Origin: Oxytricha trifallax
Taxonomy: Eukaryota; Ciliophora; Spirotrichea; Sporadotrichida; Oxytrichidae
DNA length: 64,000 nucleotides
Reading direction: 5' to 3'
Assembly (NCBI GenBank): GCA_000711775.1
Contig: ARYC01003204.1
Span: forward strand, 1-64,000
Position 1 is the stretch's first letter. Every line of letters begins with the position of its first letter. The notes below the pieces were generated by a model. That model was given only the letters and a program-made list of their open reading frames with translations. It did no database searches and was not told the origin of the DNA. Below are positions 25,901-35,552 of this stretch, in pieces. The translations under genes were made by a program, and so were the position numbers.

Positions 25901-27851
25901 TATCTCTTAATAAAATTGTAAAATTTTTTTTTATTTGCGAATTATTTTGATAATTTTGATATCATACATTTCCTAAAAAGAAACTATATATAAAAAACAA
26001 ATGCAATTGTTTAAGTATTGAAATATTTCAAAATAATCATTTGCTAGAATTAGAAAAAGAAATTTTGTTTCTAACTTTAAATATTATTAATGGATTTAAA
26101 TCTTAAATTTAAAAACAAATGCTGTTTATATATATTATTAAGAACAGAAATGATACCAGAAGTATTTACCTTCGGAATTTTCAATAAATCAGTTGCAATA
26201 AGTATATTAAGCAGATTTTAGAACTAATTTTGATTAAACAAATAGTATAGAGTCTACCCACTTTTTTAATAAAATATCATTACATTCTTTTATTTAAATT
26301 AGATTCATAGTCTATATTCTATATCTTCATATGTAAATGAAAGAATATTTATTTTTACACTTATAGTGATTAATTAATCAGTATAATAGTGTGTTTGTGT
26401 TTTATATATTATGGCAGAGGTATACGCGTCTTGAAGGAGAATAACTTCTGGGGCTCTATACCACCTAGTAACCACATTAAAAATATTAATTGGCCTATAT
26501 AAATTTAATTTTTATTCATTTATACAGTATTTGAAAATAATTTGAAAGTTTAGATTTTGCAAGAGCTGAGGGTTTTGTAATAGATGAAAAAGTAAGATAT
26601 ATATTTATTAAGTAAATTTACATGAATCATATTGTAAACTACTCCATTTCTAGCAAGTCCAAAGTCACATATTTAAAAATAAAGATCAATAATTTAATAA
26701 TATAATTTATCAAATTATAATAATAAAATTAAAGAAACTAGGTGCAGGTGCTTATTACTGTATAAAATATTATTATTATAATTATAAGCGAGAGTTGACT
26801 ATATTAAAGAGCGTTAAACACCCTTGCTTAAAAATAAATTTAATGATAATTATACTTTATTTAAAGTTCTAATTATCATTTATGTTTTTTGTGGTCTTAA
26901 CTACTTGCATAAATCTGTAAGAACTAAATAATAATTATGTTTTAGAGACCTAAAGCCCGCAAATATATTAATTAACGACGATTGTACCATTTAAATATGT
27001 GATAAAAATTTAAGCATAACTATAGATAATTATTATGAATTATTGAATTTATAAAAACAGCTGCTTCTAGTGGAGCTCATAAATATATCTATTTAAAAAT
27101 AATAAGTAGCAAGAAATTAAATTTTGAAATGTGATTCATATTTTTGTAAGAAAATTTTTATTCGATAGATAGCCACTTTTCCCTGGTAGTTCATGCTTCC
27201 CCTTATCACCAGGAGCCACTAAAAATCCAGATGAAGAGATTAAAGAATTTGCTGATGATTAACTTAATAACAGATTTTTTAAATGAGAGTCTTGCATACA
27301 TTTTAAAAAGTACTTTTTAAGATAATTCATAAGTTGTACCATATATTGTTAGTATTATGTAGATTCAATTATAATTTTACCAATAAGAGCTTCCCCAGAA
27401 GAGAAAAACATGACAATTCTATAGTTTAATTGAGCTACTGTACAAAATGCTAGAATTTAACCCAGCCAAGAGAATCCAAGCCGAAGAAGCCTTGAGAAAT
27501 CCCTATTTCGACGACGTTAGAATCCCAGAGCAGGAAGAATTCCAATGCACTGAAGAAATAGACTTGACTTTTGATTAAAATAATTACTATAAAGATACTC
27601 TACTTTAGTATATAGTGCACACGAGATATTATATTACTACTGTTGAGGAAGTGAAGTAATTAGTCATAAATGAAATCAAGAGATGCTCTGAAGAAGAAAT
27701 GACAAAAAATAATCTATTTATTACATTAAAGAAATATTAAGATTTAATGTTTGAACATTTAGAATAAAGATTAATTATACTCTAATGCTTTATTTTTTTA
27801 AATTCAAACTTTAATATATAATAGAAGTATAAAATGAATTTCAATCAATGA
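22555..27851 (+). CDS. Scrambled MAP-kinase-like gene, at least 35 MDSs
   Basis: Serine/threonine kinase of the MAPK branch, encoded in pieces that must be reordered during development. Following matching pointers restores every kinase landmark: glycine loop LGAGAYGKV, ATP-binding Lys in YAVKRF, IIHRDLKPANILIND, ICDFGLARS, LTQHVVTRWYRAPEVILL, AIDIWSVGCIFAELL, DRQPLFPGSSCFPLSP, KIFEVIGTPQSSDDLDFIK, YIKSFPRREKLDFQDKYPG and the MAPK-type C-lobe LEFNPAKRIQAEEALRNPYF. Macronuclear order starts at ATG 24039 with an acidic N-terminal extension and ends at TGA 27849. A long low-complexity insert sits between DFG and APE. No TxY phosphorylation motif is seen before TRWYRAPE. The junction between MDS 23 and 24 (about 25040-25310) is unresolved. 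Confidence 0.93.
23067..23530 (+). other. Kinase MDS block: 4, 6, 8, 14, 18, 22, 29
   Basis: MDS4 23067-23104, MDS6 23138-23160, MDS8 23216-23262, MDS14 23312-23340, MDS18 23370-23425, MDS22 23441-23469, MDS29 23500-23530. Pointers: 4/5 TTAAAGAAACTA (23093, 26729), 6/7 AAGTGA (23155, 24358), 8/9 GCGAGAGTT (23254, 26788), 14/15 TAGAGACCT (23332, 26943), 18/19 ACAGAA (23420, 24772), 22/23 CCAAAAATGA (23460, 24885), 29/30 CTTAAAGCAGTGAT (23517, 22774). MDS29 supplies the conserved IGTP of the C-lobe. Confidence 0.9.
24039..25378 (+). other. Kinase MDS block: 1, 3, 7, 10, 12, 17, 19, 21, 23, 24
   Basis: MDS1 starts at or before ATG 24039 and ends at 24281. MDS3 24306-24328, MDS7 24358-24396, MDS10 24443-24538, MDS12 24571-24641, MDS17 24691-24740, MDS19 24772-24804, MDS21 24821-24865, MDS23 from 24885, MDS24 ending at 25378. 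Pointers: 1/2 CAGGTGGGATTT (24270, 25456), 3/4 TCAAGCTACCTG (24317, 23067), 7/8 GAAATATTCA (24387, 23216), 10/11 ATATGGATCTTA (24527, 25540), 12/13 TGTGGTCT (24634, 26890), 17/18 GTGCAGATTT (24731, 23370), 19/20 AAACAGCTGCTTCT (24791, 27055), 21/22 ATAAATCTAGACTT (24852, 23441). For 21/22 an alternative join at AGAATAA also stays in frame. Confidence 0.88.
25456..25568 (+). other. Kinase MDS block: 2, 11
   Basis: MDS2 25456-25487 joins MDS1 to MDS3 (2/3 pointer AAACCAAGATTT, 25476 and 24306). MDS11 25540-25568 joins MDS10 to MDS12 (11/12 pointer CTGCTAAAATCA, 25557 and 24571) and encodes the MDLKKLLKS segment. Between them lies AT-rich IES DNA. Confidence 0.88.
26410..26477 (-). other. Inverted kinase MDS 25 (TRWYRAPE segment)
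   Basis: Read on the minus strand this piece encodes VVTRWYRAPEVILLQDAYTS, the APE segment missing from every plus-strand piece. Its ends match pointer 24/25 ATGTGGTTACTA (complement at 26466-26477; partner 25367-25378) and pointer 25/26 CCTCTGCCATA (complement at 26410-26420; partner 22555-22565). It must be inverted during assembly. Confidence 0.93.
26648..26677 (-). other. Inverted kinase MDS 16 (DFG segment, 30 bp)
   Basis: A 30 bp minus-strand piece encodes ICDFGLAR and is almost wholly composed of its two pointers: 15/16 TTTAAATATGTGA (complement at 26665-26677; partner 26990-27002) and 16/17 TTTGGACTTGCTAGAA (complement at 26648-26663; partner 24691-24706). Without it the plus-strand pieces lack the catalytic Asp of DFG. 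Confidence 0.92.
26729..26755 (+). other. Kinase MDS 5 (glycine loop, 27 bp)
   Basis: A 27 bp piece encoding the KLGAGAY part of the ATP-binding loop, bounded by pointer 4/5 TTAAAGAAACTA (26729-26740) and pointer 5/6 TGCAGGTGCTTAT (26743-26755; partner 23138-23150). Only two bases, GG at 26741-26742, are not pointer. Confidence 0.9.
26788..27851 (+). other. Kinase MDS block: 9, 13, 15, 20, 27, 31, 33, 35
   Basis: MDS9 26788-26829, MDS13 26890-26915, MDS15 26943-27002, MDS20 27055-27082, MDS27 27159-27267, MDS31 27384-27407, MDS33 27428-27574, MDS35 27639 to the stop TGA 27849-27851. Pointers: 9/10 CTTGCTT (26823, 24443), 13/14 CATAAATC (26908, 23312), 20/21 AGCTCATAA (27074, 24821), 27/28 GATTAACTTAA (27257, 22698), 31/32 GAGAAAA (27401, 22847), 33/34 ACTTGACTTTTGA (27562, 22934). 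These are the even partners that interleave with the blocks at 22555-23530 and 24039-25378. Confidence 0.9.
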
Positions 27852-28776
27852 TATTTTAGGAGAAATTTCCATTTATTTTGTTTAATTTACAAGGTATTAA
27901 TGAACAAATTAAAGTATATTTTTATTTTTAAATGAAACTCATAAGAGCGAAAACAGAATTAAAATAAGCTGCTTTAAAGAGAATTCCTTAAAATCATGCC
28001 TTTAAAAATCTTCTAAAACTTGAAGAATAGAGACCATATCTAAAACAAAGAATAATATATTAATAGATATTAACATAGCAGATTTTTGAATAGAAATTGT
28101 AATGATTGATATAATTTATAGAATTTTATAATGAGTAAAATAATTTCATAAAATTCAATTTATTATTTAAATCACTTTATATTACATTACTTTTATAATT
28201 GAATTATTTATGGGAGAAAATTTTTAATAAAATTAGCATTTTTATTGTATTATATATATGAAAACCAATTATAAAAATATAATGGGAATAATTCAATTAT
28301 TTCTAGTTTTTATTACCCAGTTTATTAATAGACTGTCTTTAAATTTAATTATTGATGTAAGATATATAAATAGTTTACTTTTATTAGAAAAATAGTGAGT
28401 TTTATAAATTTAAATTTATTTTATTATTCTCACACAAAAAAACAATGGATATAAATAGATTTTATATATAAATATTTTATATTCAATTTATTTTATGAGA
28501 AAAATAAAACTCTAATTAAATATTTATAAACTTTATTTATATTGAGTATCAATATTAGAGTTTCCTTATAAATTTAATGAGTAATAAAACTTGTTAAACT
28601 AGAATAATGATAAATAGAAATAAAGGAATTTTAATAACGTGTACAATTATTAATTATGAGCTATATTAACAGATATTTCCAAAATCATATAATCAAAAGA
28701 TATTTCTCTTTAACTTTAAAAAACAAAATTACGTCAATGGTCGAACAGCAAAACACAACTGACCTCACTGAAATCT
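27852..28776. other. AT-rich spacer between kinase and GST loci
   Basis: AT-rich DNA with no pieces that I could attach to either neighbour. The segment just upstream of 28777 is open in other frames (ATG 28737), but that frame does not continue into the GST. Confidence 0.5.
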
Positions 28777-29996
28777 ATGTCATCGGTGATCAACCCAAGC
28801 CAGCCACCAACCCCAACTAAACTTAATGTAAATATTCTATGAAAATTATTAATATTTAGTATTTGATTATTTGCTAAAGTTATGGGGTGAATTGAGATTT
28901 TATCTCAGTTAATAAATATTAATGTTTATCCAAGACTCTACGGACATCACTTGTGTCCATTTGTTGAGAAGGCAAGATTGGCATTAGGCGCAAGAGGTAT
29001 TAAGTATCAGAAATGCGAGATGGATCTCCATGTCAAAGCACCATGGCACGTTGCAATCAATGGAGGCTTTGTCCCAATCCTTGAACTCCCAGACGGTACC
29101 ATCCTTCATGAGTAATTATGATAAACTGCTCTATTTAGTCATAATTTATGAGTCTAAAGTACTTATGGACTTCGCTGAAGAAGCATACCCAGAATCTGGT
29201 TACTCAACTCTTCCCTCAGACCCAGTCTAAAGAGCTCAAATCAGACTTGCTATCGCTTTGATTGATCAAACCTAGTCTGTTTACTATCCAATTTACATGA
29301 AGAGACTTGGCTTCAGTGATGAAGACGCTAAGAACCTTAAGGATAAGCTCCAAAAGATTGAAGATTTTTAAATTATTCATTTTTAATATAAACTTATCAT
29401 AAAATAATCCCATTTATTGTTTAATTTTATAAAAGGGGGTTCTGCTGTAATATATTTATGATTTCCTTGCCGTTCACTAAAAAGAATCTGGATTTGCCTT
29501 CGGAACTGAGAACCCTACTCAACTTGATATTCATTAAAAAAATCATATTTTCTAATAAAAAACACTATTATATCTTTGAATATTATATAACTAATTTTAA
29601 ATGTATTTATTCACTTCTTCCCACTTCTCGGAAGATTAGATAGCTTGAAAGGCTCAGCCCTCGATACAATCGGTCAAAAGGTTGACTTAGATGGCAACTT
29701 CCCAAGAATCAAGAAACTTATTCACTATTTATTATAATTATGTTAAAATATGCATACTAAAATAATTTAAATTAATCATATGGTCCTATATTTGAAATGA
29801 TCAAATATGATTTGGATAAAACTATTTTAAAGTCCTTCATAATAATTTTAATTTGTTTATTGAAGCTGTGAGAGCTAGACCAGAGTTCAGAGAAGCTGTA
29901 TGCCAAAAGATTCCTCAGCACCACGCCTTCGAAGACCTACTAAAGCTCGCAGATGGTGAGAGACCCTACCTCAAACTTCCTGTCAGATTCGAATGA
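28777..29996 (+). CDS. Omega-type glutathione S-transferase, copy 1
   Basis: Cytosolic thioredoxin-fold transferase. ATG 28777 begins MSSVINPSQPPTPTKLNVYP. The N-terminal domain has LYGHHLCPFVEKARLAL, where the Cys of CPFV is the omega/CLIC-type active-site residue. GGFVPILELPDGTILHES supplies the cis-Pro and the Glu-Ser glutathione contacts. The alpha-helical domain runs to TGA 29994. Five IESs are in order: 28823-28918 (pointer TTAATGT), 29108-29147 (ATGAGT), 29363-29459 (GATTT), 29528-29607 (TATTCA) and 29718-29856 (TTATT). Removing them gives one frame. ATG 28737 was rejected because its frame does not join. Likely roles are thiol transfer or dehydroascorbate reduction. Confidence 0.88.
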
Positions 29997-30550
29997 AAAT
30001 AATTTATTTTATTGCAATGATCTGGATCCATTCTCTTTATGGATCAAATGAAAAATTTTAAATTATAAACATGAATAATAGCTATATTTTAAAGACAAAC
30101 AACAACATCATATTAAATATATTATTTAATTGAAATAAATTTTATAATGGATTCACGAGGGTTGCAAGGTCTTGTATTGAAATTACATTAATTATGAATA
30201 AATAAAGGATTTTTAAATGACGTGTATTCTATAAAATATTACTTAAAGATATATCTTAATTGCCATTTTTGGAATTAACCTCATTTACAAAACAATCAAA
30301 CATCGCTAAAGTACACGTATCAACAAATTTAATAAAATTAATAATGATGTATTCTATTAAATTATCAATTTAAGTTATATTAATTTTACAATAATTGACT
30401 TAATTTTTATTTATAAATTTATCCGATTAACCTTAATTGAGAAAATTTTAATTTTTTTCTCAATGCTTGTTAAATATTTCAATTATAAATGTTATGTTAA
30501 ATTGAGATTTAATTGACTATAAGATATTTATTTATTACTACAAATTACAA
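29997..30550. other. AT-rich spacer between GST copies
   Basis: Contains no recognisable coding piece. It must hold the 3' end of one macronuclear chromosome and the 5' end of another if the copies separate. Confidence 0.5.
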
Positions 30551-31750
30551 ATGGAAAACTTATAAGATACAGAAGATTTGTCTCAAGGATTAGAACCTAT
30601 ATTTATTACACATAAAGAATAAGTAAAACCTAAAACCAATAAAAGCTAAACTTATATAAATAATGCTAAATATTTAATTTTTTAATACAGAATTTTTAAA
30701 GATTTTCATGATCCATGATTTTAATATAATTATACATATACTTAATTTACCCAAGACTCTATGGCCATCACTTATGCCCATTCGTTGAGAAAGCAAGGTT
30801 GGCTTTGGCAGCTAGAAACATCGAATATTAGAAATGTGATATCGACTTAGAGCAAAAACCTCAATGGCACATTGATATAAATGGAGGGACTGTTCCTTTC
30901 TTGGAGCTTCCAAATGGTGAATTTGTAAACTTTACATTATTTGTAATAAAATTTTTATATTAATTTTTTCAAAGATTTCTTTCAAATTACTAAATTGATT
31001 CTAATAGATTTATTTGAACTGAATAAGTATGATTTTACTACTGCTATTTATTATTCAAATTATTGATTTATATTTACTATCATCTACTGGAATTATGGAT
31101 TACATTAATATTAGCTACCCAGATCAAGGTTACTCGACAGTCCCTGAAGACCACCACAAAATGCTTGAGTTTAAATCTGCCATTGAACAGTTAGATAAGC
31201 ATCACCCTGCTTACTATCCCATATATTTTAAGAAATTTAGTTTCAATGATGAAGATGTTAAAAACTTGTAAAAAAAACTTTAAAACATCGAAGACTACTT
31301 AAAAGTTCAGTAACATCCAGTTTCAGGATTCGCTTTTGGCACTGAAAATCCAACTTAACTAGATTTTCACATTTATCCAGTATGCAGCAGATTGGATTAT
31401 CATGTATAAATATTTTGATATTTTAACTAAAACGAATGAAATTATCTAAAAATTCATTATTTTAATGAAAAGTATTATCTGATAGGATCAGTATTCGAGG
31501 AAAACATTGGCAAAAAACTACTTTTTAATGAAAATTATCCACTCATAAATAAATTAATTCAAGCAATCAGAAATAGAGAAGAATTTAAAGCACAAGGTGT
31601 ATTGACTTAAGAAATACCTCAACATAGTCTTTATGAATATAAATTAATTGAATTTTCAAAATAATATTTTGTACTTACAATAATTAATACGTAACAACTC
31701 TACCAGAAGGATAAAAGTTCTACCTTAGACTACCAGTAAAATATTTATGA
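30551..31750 (+). CDS. Omega-type glutathione S-transferase, copy 2
   Basis: Tandem paralogue of the gene at 28777-29996. ATG 30551 starts MENLQDTEDLSQGLEPIF, a longer and different N-terminus. Shared core motifs are IYPRLYGHHLCPFVEKARL, INGGTVPFLELPNGE, DQGYSTVPED and GFAFGTENPTQLD. It ends LPEGQKFYLRLPVKYL at TGA 31748. IESs: 30674-30741 (pointer TTAATTT), a longer one at about 30930-31075 whose pointer I could not fix, 31396-31473 (ATTATC) and 31636-31685 (AATA). It has no IES at the positions of copy 1 IESs 3 and 5. Function is expected to match copy 1. Confidence 0.86.
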
Positions 31751-31886
31751 AGATTTTTATTGCAAAACATCAAATAATTAAAATAATCATCCTAATTTAA
31801 GAATCATTAATATCAATAAACTTCTTCATTTATTTAAATCTTTATGTACCAAAATGAAAATATGAAATATCTGAAGTTTATAACAA

Positions 31887-32580
31887 TTAAAAAGTGGGCT
31901 GATTTGAGACGCCAACATTTGCTTGAACTCGAACAAAGCAAGTCTAGAGCCACTATCAACAAGAAGACATTCTAGACTACTCTAGATTCAAATGAACCCT
32001 AACTTGAGGGATATCCAGGCAATTCTGACAAAAACTTGAATTTAAAGCCATCTGATAGAAGTTCAAGCTCTTGCTTTGATAAAGAAAGAGATTCTGGTGA
32101 AAAACAAAGAAGCAATTTGAGTTAAGAAATGGACTCAAAGGTAGATTCAAGCAAGAATAGTTCAGGAGGAGTTGACGGGAAGCATAAGAGTTCAAAGCTG
32201 GAGTCAAAGTTCATGAGTTTAATTGAAGTCAAGGGTGCTGCGAGAAACATTTTGGATCACACTAAACCTCGTGATATCAGAGCAAGTATCAATAGCATGA
32301 TTGAGTATACTGGTATGACTTAAACTTTTTTTAATATAAATTATTCACTTCTCCTAGTTTTACCCATGCATATATTATATTTTACATAGAGATATGTTTA
32401 CAGAGATTAACTTAGAAGGAAACTTGTGAATATTATGAGAGATAGTATGAAGTAAATAGTTTATCCAGGAAACAGCAAGGCATAGCTCACTGATGGTGAG
32501 AAGAACTGGGCTACAGAATGCGGCTTGAGAATTGAAGACTAGCTGAATGTCAGTTATAGTTAAGTCAAAACCTACTCTGA
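31887..32580 (+). other. TFIIS block 2 (linker and central domain, inverted relative to blocks 1 and 3)
   Basis: Begins at pointer TTAAAAAGTGGGCTGAT with KKWADLRRQHLLELEQ, passes through a Ser/Lys-rich linker and reaches the central domain. One IES at about 32322-32396 (pointer TTA) separates EYTGMT from YRDQLRRKL. It ends at CTACTCTGA (32572-32580), whose complement is at 33228-33236. Confidence 0.88.
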
Positions 32581-34097
32581 AATTGCGATACATAGTTTAT
32601 AGAGGATTAAGATAATATAAATGAGAGAATTTAACATACAAAATGGTAATCAAAAATCAAACAGCTTAAGTCTTGTAAATTCAAAAGCATCTTATAACTT
32701 CATTATCATAAAATAAATTATCTCTTTGAGTCACTATGTTAAGTTAAGTTATGCATTAACTGAAATCAAAGTAGATATTAAATATTCTCAAGTTAATTCA
32801 GCACTTCCATCTGTTTTCGCAATCATAGCAGTATACAAAGTTAGTCATGGGTTCATCAGCTCTTTCGATCTACAACTAGATGTAACCAGTCTTCTAGCTT
32901 CCACATTCACATTGGAACATACCTTGGAATTCACCTTGAGACAGAGTTTCTTGTACATCCCAGTCTGTTCTCTTCATTCAATATAAAAGTTATAGACTAT
33001 TTTGTAAATAAGGAATAATAGGGCCTTTTTAAGCCTTTATTTCTTTTTAAAAGATTGATAGAGTTCTCAAGAGTGACTCTTCTCTTTTTTGTTTCATCCA
33101 TTCACTGGCAAGTTTCTTGACATCAGTATGCACGAGCTGTTAAGCTGAAAGTTCCTAATTGAGAATCTTAAATCGCAACTCAAAGTTCTTGGAGTCACTC
33201 AAATTAAAAAGCAACGATCTAGCTTTGTCAGAGTAGTTTTGACTTATCTATTAATCGATTTTAATGTCAGAGATAGATTATTAAATTTATATTCTCATAC
33301 TATCAGCCCACTTTTTAAGAGTGAGTTTGGCAAGTTTCTTCATCTTTTCAAACTCCAGTTTGTTTGAAGCCATAAACATGTCAAGAGGTGAAGACAGCAA
33401 CTCTCTGAGAAGTCTTTCAGATTTAGCATGCTCCACAGTTTTAATGTCGATTTCACTCTCATAAAGTTTCTTAAGAATAGTTTAGACTTAATAATAAAAC
33501 AAACTTTTTTATTTTAATTTAGACTGCCTAGGGATCACTTCGACGCTTGAGAGTGATATCAGCCATAAACTCAATAAGCTACTCGTAACTCATCTTACCT
33601 CTAATTCGGGTAAGCATTCAATCTAATTTGTTATACTTGTAATATTTTTAGATTTTAATATTCTAAAATTTCATCAACACTTTCCTGGGCATCTTGAGAT
33701 GCAGAACTTGTTTATCTACTATCTCTTCCAAGAAGGTTTGAGAGTCTACTATCTTCTTACACCTTTTTAGTATCTGAGTCTGTAAGAGATAGGGAACCAC
33801 TCAAATTAGCAATAGATTAAGTACTGAAGATGTTGTTTGGGTTTGGTGTTATAGAGCAAGTTCCTTGAGAGTTTAAATAGTATTCCAATAAAAACAGAAA
33901 TTATAAATTAAGTTTCCTGAACTAACAGAGTTAAGGAGCAAAGGATTTGTGATAGTGTCTTTGGTATCAACAAACATAGCTTAGTTTAAAGTAGTTCCCT
34001 CGAAATGTGAAGTCTAACCAATTAAAGTAGATATTTCTTAGTCTTTGTTGAGAGTTGGTACAGTAGGTGCTGCTCTGCTTCTTGTAATATAGTTCAT
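31887..34097 (-). CDS. Transcription elongation factor TFIIS, rearranged on both strands
   Basis: RNA polymerase II elongation and transcript-cleavage factor. Domains recovered in order: N-terminal domain I (TILKKLYESEIDIKTVEH ... KMKKLAKLTLKKWADL), central domain II (YRDQLRRKLVNIMRDSMKQ ... KARSLLFNLSDSKNFELR) and a C-terminal zinc ribbon FQCECGSQKTGYIQLQIERA with DEPMTNFVYCYDCENRWKC. The invariant acidic Asp-Glu that enters the polymerase active site is present in RADEPMT. The gene reads minus 34097-33302, then plus 31887-32580, then minus 33236-32798, joined by inverted pointers of 17 bp and 9 bp. Start ATG 34097-34095; stop TGA 32800-32798. Confidence 0.93.
32798..33236 (-). other. TFIIS block 3 (end of central domain and zinc ribbon)
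   Basis: Starts DKARSLLFNLSDSKNFELR and ends at the zinc ribbon and TGA. One IES of 96 bp lies between GAGAAC copies (complements at 33063-33068 and 32967-32972). Joining gives KREESLLRTDWDVQETLSQG. Confidence 0.88.
33302..34097 (-). other. TFIIS block 1 (N-terminal)
   Basis: Starts MNYITRSRAAPTVPTLNKD. Three IESs interrupt it: near 33885-33910 (pointer TTAA), near 33615-33670 (pointer AATT) and 33481-33517 (pointer AGTCTAAA). It ends at ATCAGCCCACTTTTTAA (33302-33318), the complement of the pointer TTAAAAAGTGGGCTGAT found on the plus strand at 31887-31903. Confidence 0.88.
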
Positions 34098-34262
34098 GTA
34101 CAATCAAATCAATTTTCAAATAGTTTAATTATTAAATAAATGATTTAGTCAAACTTATGCTCTAAATTAAGCTGTAAAGGGATCCATCTTGAAGTAAAAT
34201 AAAAAAGATATGTCATAGATTTAATTATAAATTTAAATAAAATTTGGATATTTTCTACCAAA

Positions 34263-35552
34263 ATGGAAAGTTTATTGATATGTGAAGCATGTAATTTAGT
34301 TTTTAATACTGGCCTCAAGAAGCCAATCATTCTTTAATGTGGAGATACTGTATGTACGGAGTGTTACAAATCTAAAGTTATTAAAAGAATTTAAATGGCA
34401 CATTTTACTGCTGCATTGATACCACACATGAGATTGAATTGGACCAAAATCCAAAAGAAAATCGAAGCATAATGAGAAAAATACAAAATAACTCCTACCT
34501 TTACATATTTTGTGATCAACATAAAGATTAATACGCTAGATTTTTATGCTGTTAATGCGAAAGTTTAGTTTGCAAAATTTGTGCTTAATCTATTCATGTT
34601 TATCACAAAGGCTCTTGTAAGAGTATTCTAATGCCTGAAGACTTTATGAAGTACTTGGAGTAAATTATACCGAAACTTGAAAATGTTAAAAATCAAATTC
34701 ATAATACTCTGAAAAAGTTCAGTAAACAATTGTCTAATGATATTTCAATGCAGTCTTAAGAATTCATGAACTTAGTTAGATTTGCAAAAGAAGTTTTACA
34801 TTTTTAAGTCCCTTCTGAAGATAAGTCGTAATTGGATCTCGAGACTTATATTAATCTTGTAAAGCCTATTTAAAATCCTTAAGAGATCCGTCGTAGATAA
34901 GTTAGTCAAGCTTTATTACAAGATACAACTATTAAGTATCATGAATTCTTGTAATTAGTTAATCAAGAAGTGAATAAATCAGAAAACTCACTTCTCTTAA
35001 CCCATAGACTTGACTGGAAAACTAAAACATTTAGCCTTATTTATCAAGGATCCACTGATGGTTTAAACTAATCCAAATTTTACAAGGCATGTGAAGGAAA
35101 GTAAAATCTGCTAATATTCATTCATAGCAAAACTTCAGGTTAGACATTTGGAGGGTTCTTAAGTATCGCTATGTAATCAACGATTCATTTATAGAATAAT
35201 GATATTTAAAACTGTCATGACTAAGATGCGTTTTTATTCTAATTGAATAAGCGAACTTTACATCTCAAAAAATTAAAAATTCTTTGTAAATAATTAGTAA
35301 TTATTTAAAATTTTATGAATCTCCAATATCAACATTTTGATTAGATTTCACAAAGGATGCTTAGTTGATTTTGGATAATGTGATTTACTAATCACTAATA
35401 TTTTTACTGTCACTGCATGCTTAGGTCGAGTCTATAAATTACCACCTGGTATTTAAGTACAGACGATAGAGGCATTTTCACACATGTCTACTTTAAGGAG
35501 TGATCATAATAAAATTGAAATAGCAGAAATGGAGGTTTATCAGGTTATATGA
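34263..35552 (+). CDS. RING / B-box / TLDc-domain protein
   Basis: Probable zinc-binding scaffold or ubiquitin ligase. ATG 34263 starts MESLLICEACNLVF; CEAC, CGDTVC and CTEC form the first part of a RING. A frame change near 34365-34385 marks a small unresolved IES before YCCIDTTHE. The B-box follows with FCDQHKDQYARFLCCQCES, VCKICAQ and HVYHKGSC, then a helical region. The C-terminus is a TLDc domain: SLIYQGSTDGLNQSKFYKAC, TFGGFLSIAMQS, AFLFQLN and, after an IES at about 35285-35345, DFGQCDLLITN ... EIAEMEVYQVI ending at TGA 35550. RING or B-box plus TLDc combinations are common in ciliates. No scrambling is seen. Confidence 0.85.

Noticed and set aside
28737-28776. ATG 28737 as the start of GST copy 1
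   Set aside because: Its frame does not continue across the first IES; ATG 28777 does.
32726-32986. Plus-strand frame at 32.7-33.0 kb
   Set aside because: It is the antisense of the TFIIS zinc ribbon.
34263-34385. A separate small RING protein ending near 34450
   Set aside because: The B-box and TLDc parts follow in one frame after a small frame change; a short IES is more likely than two genes.
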